In this document: positions 56,913 through 64,000 of the stretch, in pieces
How the letters are laid out: every line of letters begins with the position of its first letter
Numbering within the stretch: position 1 is the first letter of the stretch
DNA from: Diplocarpon mali
Lineage: Eukaryota > Ascomycota > Leotiomycetes > Helotiales > Drepanopezizaceae
Assembly: GCA_024741835.1 (NCBI GenBank)
Contig: JAENRP010000190.1
Coordinates: 19,020 to 83,019 of the forward strand
Reading direction: 5' to 3'
Length of the DNA: 64,000 bases
Notes under the pieces: model-generated
What the model saw: the letters and a program-made list of their open reading frames with translations, nothing else
The model's database searches: none
Told to the model about the DNA's origin: nothing
Made by a program: the position numbers and the translations under genes

Positions 56913-57497
56913 CTCAACATTGCAGGCTAGCTTCTGGAAAGTAAGGTATCGAGATACAGGCTCAGCCAGGCTCAGCTCACATTTCTCGCCAGAGTGTCCA
57001 AAGGTCTTTCCCATTTCTATTTGGTAAACTGACATCAACACACCCTGCCCGGTGGCAGCAGCCGAACCGACAGTGCTTACATGCCCAGACTATATCAAAT
57101 CATCAGCTGATTTTGCACGGAAGCTCAGCCTGTTCCACGCCGTCAAAGGTAACCGAAGTTGGAGTACGACAGATCCAATTTGCGACGTGAAGTGGGCGCT
57201 GAACAGTCGCTAGCCCGCGTCGAAATCAACACTTCGGCCTCTACCTCGCGACGATGGCTGTGTTTCAGAAATAAGCATTGATGCCAAGCCCTCTTGATCT
57301 GATGCGTGGCCACAGACACCGGTCTCCAACGTTCAAATTCCTACCAGCCTGGCGAGGCGATCGGACCTGAAACTGGCTCGGAAACAATAGCTTTCTGCAA
57401 CAGGAGCCAAGCAAGCGAAAGTCCAAGCAGGCCTTCCGGTCAGGACCCTTTCCTGATTATTATTTTTATTTCCCCCAGCATCGTCTGCTCCCCGAAC
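56913..57497. other. Intergenic, leader of the glycosyltransferase-like gene
   Basis: No supported gene. The frame of the next gene stays open upstream to 57306, but the extra 64 residues look non-conserved. Confidence 0.5.
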
Positions 57498-58955
57498 ATG
57501 TCTCTGAGTGCGAGTGCGAGGCAGAAAGAAGTCCCCAGAGTCCCCATTCCCCGGCTGCTGGCAGCTATGATCTTCGCGAGCCGCAAGGATGCCGCCGTGG
57601 CAGCAGTCCTGGCAGCCGCCCTCCTCCTGATCTGGGCATCGCTCATCAGCATCCGCGGTCCCGGCCTGTTCTACGAGCCACAGCCCAGCCTGGAGCTCCA
57701 GGCCGACGAGGACGGCGTGTTCCTGCGCCAGGCGATGAGGATCGAGTTCCCGGCGCCGATCGACTACGCGCCCATCCGCGAGGTCTGCACCCGCGCGCCC
57801 TCCACCTTCCGGCCGGGGCTGCTGTTCAGCTGCGAGCAGCAGCACGGCGGCGTCGGCATGGTCCGCAACCAGATCCTGAAGTGCCTCCGCTATGCGATCC
57901 ACGCGGGAGCCGCGGTCGTCGTGCCGTCCATGGCGCGACGGAACCCGGCGGACATCACCGACATCGAGACCAGCAACGAGGTCCCGCTCGAGTACCTGTT
58001 CGACCGCGAGGCCTTCGTCGAGCTGCTGACGGGAGCGTGTCCGGGCATGCGCCTCTACAACCGAGCCGAGGACTTCCCGAACTACGCGCAGCGCGCCGGC
58101 GAGCCGCTGGCCCTCGTCGGCGACCAGTTCGAGCCCGCGCACCCGCGCACCGGTCTGGAGCACCCGCGCGAGTGGCGCGGCGCCTTTGACGGCTGGCTGG
58201 AGGAGAAAGGCGCCCGCCCCCGGGCCGGCGCGCCGGTGCTCGTCCGGGTCGGACAGTCGTACATCGAGTACCCGGTGCACAGCGACGGCGACGCCTTCGC
58301 CCGCGAGTTCGGCAAGATCCTGTCCTTCCGGCCCGACACGCGGGCGCTGGCGGCGCGCGTCCTCTGCCAGCTGCAGCGCCGGTTCGCGCTCCCCATCGAC
58401 CCGGCCCGGGCCATCAGCCCGGACGCCTTCTACGGCGCGCACCTGCGGCTGGAGAAGGACGCCGTCTGGGCCTGGGACCCGGCGGAGTGGCGCTTCTCGC
58501 GCGCGGCGGACCAGTTCGAGGCGCAGTACCAGCACATCCTCGAGACGCGGCTCGACGTCGTCTACGTCGCCAGCGGCGACCGCGCCGTGGTCGACGCCTT
58601 CGCCGCCTACCTCCGCCGGCGTGCCGCCAGCTCGCCCGCCGGCGCGCGGCGCAACCTCACGGTGGTGACCAAGCACGACCTGCTGCCGGGGCGCGCGCGC
58701 CGGCGCCTCGACGCCCTCACCTTTGATCAGCAGGCTCTCGTCGACTTCCTGGTCCTCTCCAAGGCGAGCGCCTTCATGGGCGTCGCGCACTCGAGCTTCC
58801 CCTGGACCGTCGCCCTGCGCCGCCACGAGCTGAGCGCCTACGCCGGCTACGCGAACCTGGGCTCGGACATCCTGCGGGACGAGTACAGCACCATCATGGG
58901 CATGAGGGCGGATTACCCTTACGTCGACCCGTTCGAGTACGGCCTGTGGCCGTAG
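57498..58955 (+). CDS. Type II membrane protein resembling an O-fucosyltransferase-fold glycosyltransferase
   Basis: Intronless, 485 residues from ATG 57498. A short basic tail is followed by one hydrophobic anchor (AAVAAVLAAALLLIWASLI, about residues 34-52), so the catalytic part would face the Golgi lumen. The luminal part has HGGVGMVRNQILKCLRYAIH, like the glycine-rich N-loop of GT-B fucosyltransferases. Later come AHLRLEKDA, matching the H-x-R-x-x-x-D motif region of O-fucosyltransferases, and FMGVAHSSFPWTVALRRHE near the C-terminus. Third codon positions are almost all G or C, far above the neighbouring genes. This also creates a 575-codon antisense ORF that I regard as a shadow. Donor and acceptor sugars cannot be inferred. 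Confidence 0.7.
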   Translation: MSLSASARQKEVPRVPIPRLLAAMIFASRKDAAVAAVLAAALLLIWASLISIRGPGLFYEPQPSLELQADEDGVFLRQAMRIEFPAPIDYAPIREVCTRAPSTFRPGLLFSCEQQHGGVGMVRNQILKCLRYAIHAGAAVVVPSMARRNPADITDIETSNEVPLEYLFDREAFVELLTGACPGMRLYNRAEDFPNYAQRAGEPLALVGDQFEPAHPRTGLEHPREWRGAFDGWLEEKGARPRAGAPVLVRVGQSYIEYPVHSDGDAFAREFGKILSFRPDTRALAARVLCQLQRRFALPIDPARAISPDAFYGAHLRLEKDAVWAWDPAEWRFSRAADQFEAQYQHILETRLDVVYVASGDRAVVDAFAAYLRRRAASSPAGARRNLTVVTKHDLLPGRARRRLDALTFDQQALVDFLVLSKASAFMGVAHSSFPWTVALRRHELSAYAGYANLGSDILRDEYSTIMGMRADYPYVDPFEYGLWP

Positions 58956-59849
58956 GCTGGCCGCGGTATCCACATCCCCGCCTTGTCCGTGTCGCGCGGC
59001 GGGGCTGCGACGTCGGGCGGTTCTCTGATCTAAGGATACGTCCCGTGAGGGGCAGGTCACGCTCCAGAGCAGAGGACAGCAAGTGAACGTGCTTCCCAGG
59101 CACGCCGGACCCTCAATCCATACACAGATACCTACCGACGCCCGCCTCAGTAATGCCTGATATCACATCATCTTGCATCATGTCCGGAGAGTTCGGAGTT
59201 CAGAACTCAGAGGTCTCCCCGTCCACCTCGGGCGACAAATCACCACACGCGAGCAGAGACACCCGCATACCTTCCCCAGACTCTCCCCTGGGAACGCGCA
59301 ATCTGTAGCGGAAAGAGCAGGGAAGACGAGAAGATAGAAGATAGAGGAGCGCCCACGCCGCGCCCTGGGAGCGAGGCGTCGCCGTACATCGCCGGCCAGG
59401 TCGAGGGTGCGGTAGCGAGGAGCGGCTGCCTCCCAGAGCACGACGGAGGGCGTGGGGGGGACGCTCTGGGTAGGAGCCTGGTATGCTGTAGTCTTGTCCG
59501 ACTTGCCCAAGCGGATGGTTTATTACTAAATAAGAATCTGAAGAGTCTGTAGGGTCTGAAGAAGTTGAATAATTGAAAGAATTGAAAGAATTGAAAGAAT
59601 CTCCATCACCCCAATAATTCCAATAAATCGAATCATCTGAATCATCAAATGAATCAAGAAGCACACCAACATCAGCCCTCCCCGCACTGAATCCGGCTCC
59701 GCCCCCCTAAAACACACCTACAGCAGCTCAACTACCCTAGCCAAGCCACATCCTGCTACAAGGCACCGGCCATCCAGCATCTGCTTTCCGCTGTGCCCTC
59801 GGCCCTCATGGTCCTTGGGACGTATACTATCTATTATATATCATGGACC
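58956..59849. other. Intergenic, no gene; short TTGAAAGAA repeat
   Basis: No supported ORF. A small GAATTGAAA-type 9-bp tandem of about three copies lies at 59570-59602. Several overlapping minus-strand ORFs are low in information. Confidence 0.45.
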
Positions 59850-60034
59850 TTGTATAAGTTGTATAGGTTGTATGTCTTGTATGTCTTGTATAAGTTGTAT
59901 AGGTTGTATATCTTGTATATCTTGTATATCTTGTATATCTTGTATATCTTGTATATCTTGTATATCTTGTATATCTTGTATATCTTGTATGTCTTGTATA
60001 TCTTGTATGTCTTGTATATCTTGTATACCTTGTA
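59850..60034. repeat. 9-bp satellite, TTGTATATC and variants
   Basis: About 20 tandem copies of TTGTATATC, with TTGTATAAG, TTGTATAGG and TTGTATGTC variants at the left end and some TTGTATGTC at the right. The unit is a multiple of three, so all frames stay open and give repetitive ORFs with no biological support. Confidence 0.95.
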
Positions 60035-60055
60035 TCATTCTTACGTACTATTCTC

Positions 60056-60246
60056 TATTCTCTTACTCTTACTCTCTTACTCTCTTACTCTCTTACTCTC
60101 TTACTCTCTTACTCTCTACTCTCTTACTCTCTTACTCTCTTACTCTCTTACTCTCTTACTCTCTTACTCTTACTCTGTCATTCTCTCTTACTCTCTTACT
60201 CTCTTACTCTCTTACTCTCTTACTCTTACTCTGTCATTCTCTCACC
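60056..60246. repeat. 8-bp satellite, TTACTCTC
   Basis: More than 20 copies of TTACTCTC with occasional shorter or variant units (TTACTCTTACTCTGTC), a polypyrimidine tract on the plus strand. Confidence 0.95.
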
Positions 60247-60348
60247 CTCTCCTCTCACCCTCTCATTCCCTAACTCACTTTCCCTGACTCCTAGCCCCCC
60301 TCACCATTCCCTATCCTCCTTGCCCTCCCCCTTGTCCCTTCACCGTCA

Positions 60349-60354
<6 letters not shown>

Positions 60355-60383
<29 letters not shown>

Positions 60384-60440
60384 AATGCCCATCCCCATCC
60401 CCATCCCCATCCCCATCCCCATCCCCATCTCCATCCCTAT
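60355..60440. repeat. Two adjoining 6-bp satellites, CTCACT and CCCATC
   Basis: About four to five CTCACT units (60355-60380), then about eight to nine CCCATC units (60387-60440). Together with the 9-bp and 8-bp arrays, four different short satellites lie within 600 bp. Confidence 0.9.
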
Positions 60441-61576
60441 CCCGCCAGCAAAACCCGCCGCGGTGATATGTATATACACGCACACATATACACATGACCT
60501 TCCATAACCCTCCGCACCCTAAAATCCGCACCCTAAAAACCCCACCCAAAAAGCTCACCTAAAAATCCCACCCAAAAATCCCCGTCTGATTTCCCCAGCT
60601 ACTACTTCTACCACTCCTTCTACCACTCCCACCACAAGGAATACCCTGCTTTACGAGAACATACCGTGTCGCGTTTCGTCATATGGGATTCCTCCATCTT
60701 CATCTCCATCTTCATCTTCATCCCCTCACTCTCCCCGTCCCAACGCCTCGCCTCGCTTCACCACCCTAGCTCACTGCGTGCGCGTGCTGAGTTCTGGCGA
60801 GTGTGCTGGCAGGGGAGCGACCCGCCCCGAGGGGTGCGGTGGGTTTCGGCGCGGATGGTGTGGAGAGCTGGTGTGGAGAGCGGCCATGTTGTCGTGTGAA
60901 GCGGCCGTGAGCATGAGTCCGGTTGGCGGTGGCGGTCTTCGTTCATAAGTGATGGGAAAAGAAAACAACCCCGGCGCACCCAAGCAACGGCAATCAGATC
61001 ACGACTTTCGCATTTAATCCATTTCCCTCTTCAAAACAGAGGATAACCAGCAGTTGAATGTCTATCTTATTTAATCATCTATAGATATTTACTTCTAGAC
61101 TTCTGTTTTTTTCCATCTCAGTGGTAACCAAAGGAAATTACAAACCAACAAAAGAGCCAAGTGCTGCTGATCGCTATATGACGTACAAGGTATCAAGAGT
61201 AAATAAGGAATGTAAGAAAAATTCCACCAGACCCAGAGCAAGAGCCGTCTAATCCAACCCCTGCGTATGTAAGTCATATGGCAACAGAATCCTTTCTCTT
61301 CCTGGCATCGTGTGAGAGGGTCTTCTCGCGTGTCTTCGTTCTTCGTAAACGATCTCAAGTAACCGCATCAGCACCAGCACCCGCCAGTCTCCAAACTCCA
61401 GTCTCGCACATCGCTCTGAGCGCTCCAAGTAGAATGGAATATCTAAATCCAGATCCCAGTCCGTACTCGTATCCACCACCGCGTCCAGATCCTCCCATCC
61501 GAGCTCTTTAGATCGCTCTAATTCGCAACCAAGAATTGACAACCAGGGGACGAAGGAAGCCCGAGAACAACACACC
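60441..61576. other. Intergenic, 3' side of the Vps62-like gene
   Basis: Contains a repeated CACCCTAAAA-like word near 60515-60580 and a CATCTT run near 60690-60725. ORFs at 60666-60899 and 61249-61623 show no motif. Confidence 0.4.
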
Positions 61577-63286
61577 TCAACCGAGCCAGCTCCTCTTCCG
61601 GCCTTCCTTGAGCGAATCCACAATCAGGCACTCCCCACGACTCTGGCATACCTTGCTCCGGCCCAGATTCTTCCACCGCGGCCCCAGAGGCCCGTTGACA
61701 TAGTGATATTGGCCGGCGAACCGCCACTGCCGCCGGTCTCCCAGGGTGTAGTATTTGTCGCCCCAGTGCCCCGCGAACCACCACCAGCCCATCGGCGCCT
61801 CGGGGTTGTCGGCCGCGGGCTGCAGGGACGACTCCATGTGCGCGCGGGGTAGGTTGGTGGCCATGGTGCGCGCGTCGGCGTCGTGCGTGATGGACGTGTT
61901 GTAGTGGTACGCGAGGTAGTTCTGCGCGGGGTCCCACAGGGGCCCGCGGTCGCACACGTCGGCGAGGAGGCCGAAGGGGAGGACGTACGGGTGGCTGCCG
62001 GGGGAAGCGTACATGGCGTGGCTGCCCAGCGCGCTGTAGATCACGGGTCGGCCCTCCCGGCCCCGGCCCTTGCCCTTCTCGACAGCGGCGTACGAGTAGG
62101 CGAGGCCGCCCGAGTGGGCCGAGAAGAACACGGCTTTCGGCACGCCGTGGTGGAAGCGGATGAGGGAGTGCTCCCAGTCTCCGACGTGGTTCCCGAAGCG
62201 CACGTTGAGCACGGTGGTGCCGAGGTTGTAGGAGTAGAAGTAGAACCAGTAGGCGTCCAGGATGCCGGAGCCCTTGTCGACGAGCACGAGGATGGCGGGC
62301 GCGGAGGAGTAGCCGCCTGGTCTCTGCAGCGTGGGGTTGCGCCTCCTGAGCTCTTCACGGAGCTGCTGGCTGGCCTGCTGGGCTTTCCGGCTCCGCGACG
62401 GGCTCAGGCGGTTGGGCTGGGACTGGACGGTTGGGTCGATGGGAGGAACGACTTTGTGGTTCGGGCCGTAGGGGTCGAACCACGTCTCCAGGTCTTCCTC
62501 GGATGGGATGTCGCCGGAAGACGTTTCCTCGTAGACCATCTCCTCTTTCAGCTCACCCTCCTCGTCTCCTCCCGCGTCCTCGTCGTCGTCGTCATAGGGG
62601 ACGGGTTTGTTGTACGCGCTGCTCAGCCACTCGGGCCTGTCCTCCACGTCATCCGTGCTGTGTAGGAACACATTCCTGCCCCTGCGCCCCTCATTCAGGT
62701 CCAGCAGGTTGTCCGCATCCGGCCGAAAGCCGGTGAGGTTCAGATCCGTGTAGTTGTGATACGGCATGACATGCTGCAGGTGCTCCCTGATATCCGACGG
62801 CCAGAACTGCTCTCCCGAGTACAGGTGAACCAGCGGGGCATGATCGAGCACATACTGCGGCACGTCTCTCAACACCCTCGGATCGCCGTCCCAATCACCG
62901 GGCGTGCGCCGTTCGCCCTGGCCTGGTATCCGATCCCACACGAACTGCGCATCGATGTCCCCCCCCTCGTCGAGGGTCTCGTCCCCCGCGCTCTCGGGCC
63001 CCAGCAACAGCTCCTGCGCGTTGCGTCCCTCGTTGTCGCGGTCGCGGCGCTTATTCCACGGCCGCACAGCCGGGTCCGGGGCCCAGTGGGCGAGCCCGCA
63101 GAGCCCGATCCAGCGGCAGGCCTGCCGGTCGAGCCAGTACTTGGAGGTCGAGATCCAGGCCTGGTTCTCGCGCTGCTCGTCGGGTTTATGCTCGTTGGGG
63201 TCGAGGTGGTCCTTGAGGGCGCCGAGCCCGAAGATGGTGCCGAAGAGGAGGAGGATGGCGAGGCCGCCGCGTATGAGGAGCTTCAT
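61577..63286 (-). CDS. Vps62-family protein (DUF946)
   Basis: Intronless, 569 residues from ATG 63284-63286. An N-terminal hydrophobic stretch (LLIRGGLAILLLFGTIFGLGAL) acts as signal peptide or anchor. The domain then follows: APLVHLYSGEQFWPSDIREH, LDAYWFYFYSYNLG, RFGNHVGDWEHSLIRFHHG, ALGSHAMYASPGSHPYVLP, WWWFAGHWGDKYY and GQYHYVNGPLGPRWKNLG. These are the diagnostic motifs of Vps62/DUF946 proteins, one of which was named for a vacuolar sorting defect in yeast. An acidic linker (about 230-270) and a Ser/Arg stretch interrupt the domain. The first ATG upstream in frame would add about 100 residues encoded by a TG-repeat, so the start at 63286 is preferred. A large opposite-strand ORF (61883-62665) is a shadow. 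Confidence 0.9.
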   Translation of the reverse strand: MKLLIRGGLAILLLFGTIFGLGALKDHLDPNEHKPDEQRENQAWISTSKYWLDRQACRWIGLCGLAHWAPDPAVRPWNKRRDRDNEGRNAQELLLGPESAGDETLDEGGDIDAQFVWDRIPGQGERRTPGDWDGDPRVLRDVPQYVLDHAPLVHLYSGEQFWPSDIREHLQHVMPYHNYTDLNLTGFRPDADNLLDLNEGRRGRNVFLHSTDDVEDRPEWLSSAYNKPVPYDDDDEDAGGDEEGELKEEMVYEETSSGDIPSEEDLETWFDPYGPNHKVVPPIDPTVQSQPNRLSPSRSRKAQQASQQLREELRRRNPTLQRPGGYSSAPAILVLVDKGSGILDAYWFYFYSYNLGTTVLNVRFGNHVGDWEHSLIRFHHGVPKAVFFSAHSGGLAYSYAAVEKGKGRGREGRPVIYSALGSHAMYASPGSHPYVLPFGLLADVCDRGPLWDPAQNYLAYHYNTSITHDADARTMATNLPRAHMESSLQPAADNPEAPMGWWWFAGHWGDKYYTLGDRRQWRFAGQYHYVNGPLGPRWKNLGRSKVCQSRGECLIVDSLKEGRKRSWLG

Positions 63287-63890
63287 CTGTGCTGGAGAGG
63301 ATGCGAGATGGGAGAGGACGGCAGCATGCTCGAGGCTCGGTAGGGGTGTATGTATGTGTGTGGGTGTATGTGTATGTGTATGTATGTACGTGTATGTGTA
63401 TATCGATGTATGTATGCACGTATGTACTGATGTATTTATGTACGCGGGGTGATTGACGATCGAGGGCGAGGCGATAGAGGTCTGGTCTCTATGCTGGGAT
63501 TGTAGAACGAGACAGACCAGCGAGCGTGGCGTGGACGGCGACGTCGACGCAGGTGAGCAGGACGATAGAAGTAATGGAATATTCTCCACAGAGCACCACA
63601 CAGCGAAAGCGAGAATGTGAAGACAGGTCGGGCCTGGTGCTCGGTCGGTGCATGGATGGGGTTGGGAGTGGTGGTGAAGTGGCCGAGTGGCTGCTGATTA
63701 ATGAAGCTCGTCCGGCGGCCGCGGCCGATGCGAGGTGCAGAAGCCGGAAGCGACTACGACGTAAAAGACACGAGACATGTTTGACCTACTATATATGTGT
63801 ATATTATATCGTGTGTGTATGATATTTTATGTATCTGTGTGTATATGTGTATAATATATATGTACGATATTAAATTTATGATATTAAATG
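63287..63890. other. Upstream region of the Vps62-like gene with TG-rich microsatellite
   Basis: 63340-63430 is a TGTATGTG-type imperfect microsatellite in the gene leader. From 63780 the sequence is TA/TG-rich. No supported ORF. Confidence 0.5.
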
Positions 63891-64000
63891 TATGTATATG
63901 TATGTATATGTATGTATATGTATGTATATGTATGTATATGTATGTATATGTATGTATATGTATGTATATGTATGTATATGTATGTATATGTATGTATATG
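63891..64000. repeat. 10-bp satellite TATGTATATG reaching the window edge
   Basis: Exactly 11 perfect copies of TATGTATATG fill 110 bp and continue past the end of the window. It is not a TTAGGG telomere repeat. Confidence 0.97.

Noticed and set aside
57333..59060. 575-codon minus-strand ORF opposite the GC-rich glycosyltransferase-like gene
   Set aside because: It is an Arg/Ala/Val/Glu-rich antisense shadow produced by GC-rich third positions; the plus strand has a membrane anchor and fucosyltransferase-like motifs.
59793..60287. 164- and 152-codon ORFs with ILY or CIS repeats, resembling membrane or Cys-rich repeat proteins
   Set aside because: They are translations of the 9-bp and 8-bp satellites, open only because the units lack stops.
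61883..62665. 260-codon plus-strand ORF inside the Vps62-family gene
   Set aside because: Val/Glu/Ala-rich antisense shadow; the minus strand carries the diagnostic DUF946 motifs.
63665..63740. tRNA-like GTGGCCGAGTGG (Ser/Leu A-box look-alike)
   Set aside because: No acceptor stem pairing, no anticodon arm and no GGTTCGA-type B-box within range.
63891..64000. Possible telomere at the window end
   Set aside because: The unit is TATGTATATG, not a TTAGGG-type repeat, and it is an interior-type satellite.

Overview
The window is nuclear DNA of a filamentous ascomycete (Pezizomycotina). Most genes carry several short introns of 41-154 bp with GTAAGT-like donors and CTAAC-type branch points. The ribosomal protein genes, the DUF6606/DUF3638/DUF3645 giant protein, the molybdate transporter and Vps62 read as fungal. 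Compact gene islands of ordinary base composition alternate with AT-rich, stop-riddled blocks full of gene and element debris, as in genomes shaped by repeat-induced point mutation (RIP). I cannot name the species.

Left part (0-25.7 kb): the N-terminus of an Mrc1/claspin-like checkpoint gene leaves the window on the minus strand and shares a promoter with a MOT1-type molybdate transporter. Then come an F-box protein with a cysteine cluster, a patatin-like protein whose nucleophile serine is glycine, a six-exon gene for a 3165-residue DUF3638/DUF3645 protein (13.3-23.2 kb), and an alpha/beta hydrolase. Between them lie debris and unrecognised ORFs.

Middle part (25.7-55 kb): a 6.5 kb AT-rich block, an intronless MFS transporter, a broken alkaline phosphatase gene, the ribosomal protein genes rpl10 (uL16) and rpl30 (eL30) in tandem, and a coiled-coil protein. 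Next is about 11.6 kb of degraded DNA holding a frameshifted ankyrin gene, coding islands without context, and one of two diverged copies of a dispersed LTR-like repeat. It also holds a tRNA-Pro(AGG) gene. Besides its normal 18-nt anticodon-loop intron, the T-loop of that gene is split by a 54-bp insertion with every mark of a spliceosomal intron. This is the most unusual thing in the window.

Right part (55-64 kb): a ferroportin-family metal exporter, a very GC-rich type II membrane protein resembling an O-fucosyltransferase, a cluster of four different short satellites, a Vps62-family gene, and a 10-bp satellite running off the window edge.

Molybdate uptake and ferroportin concern metal transport, but they are far apart and nothing indicates a functional cluster. 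All exon boundaries were read by eye from reading frame, splice consensus and family knowledge. The exon sums given are divisible by three.
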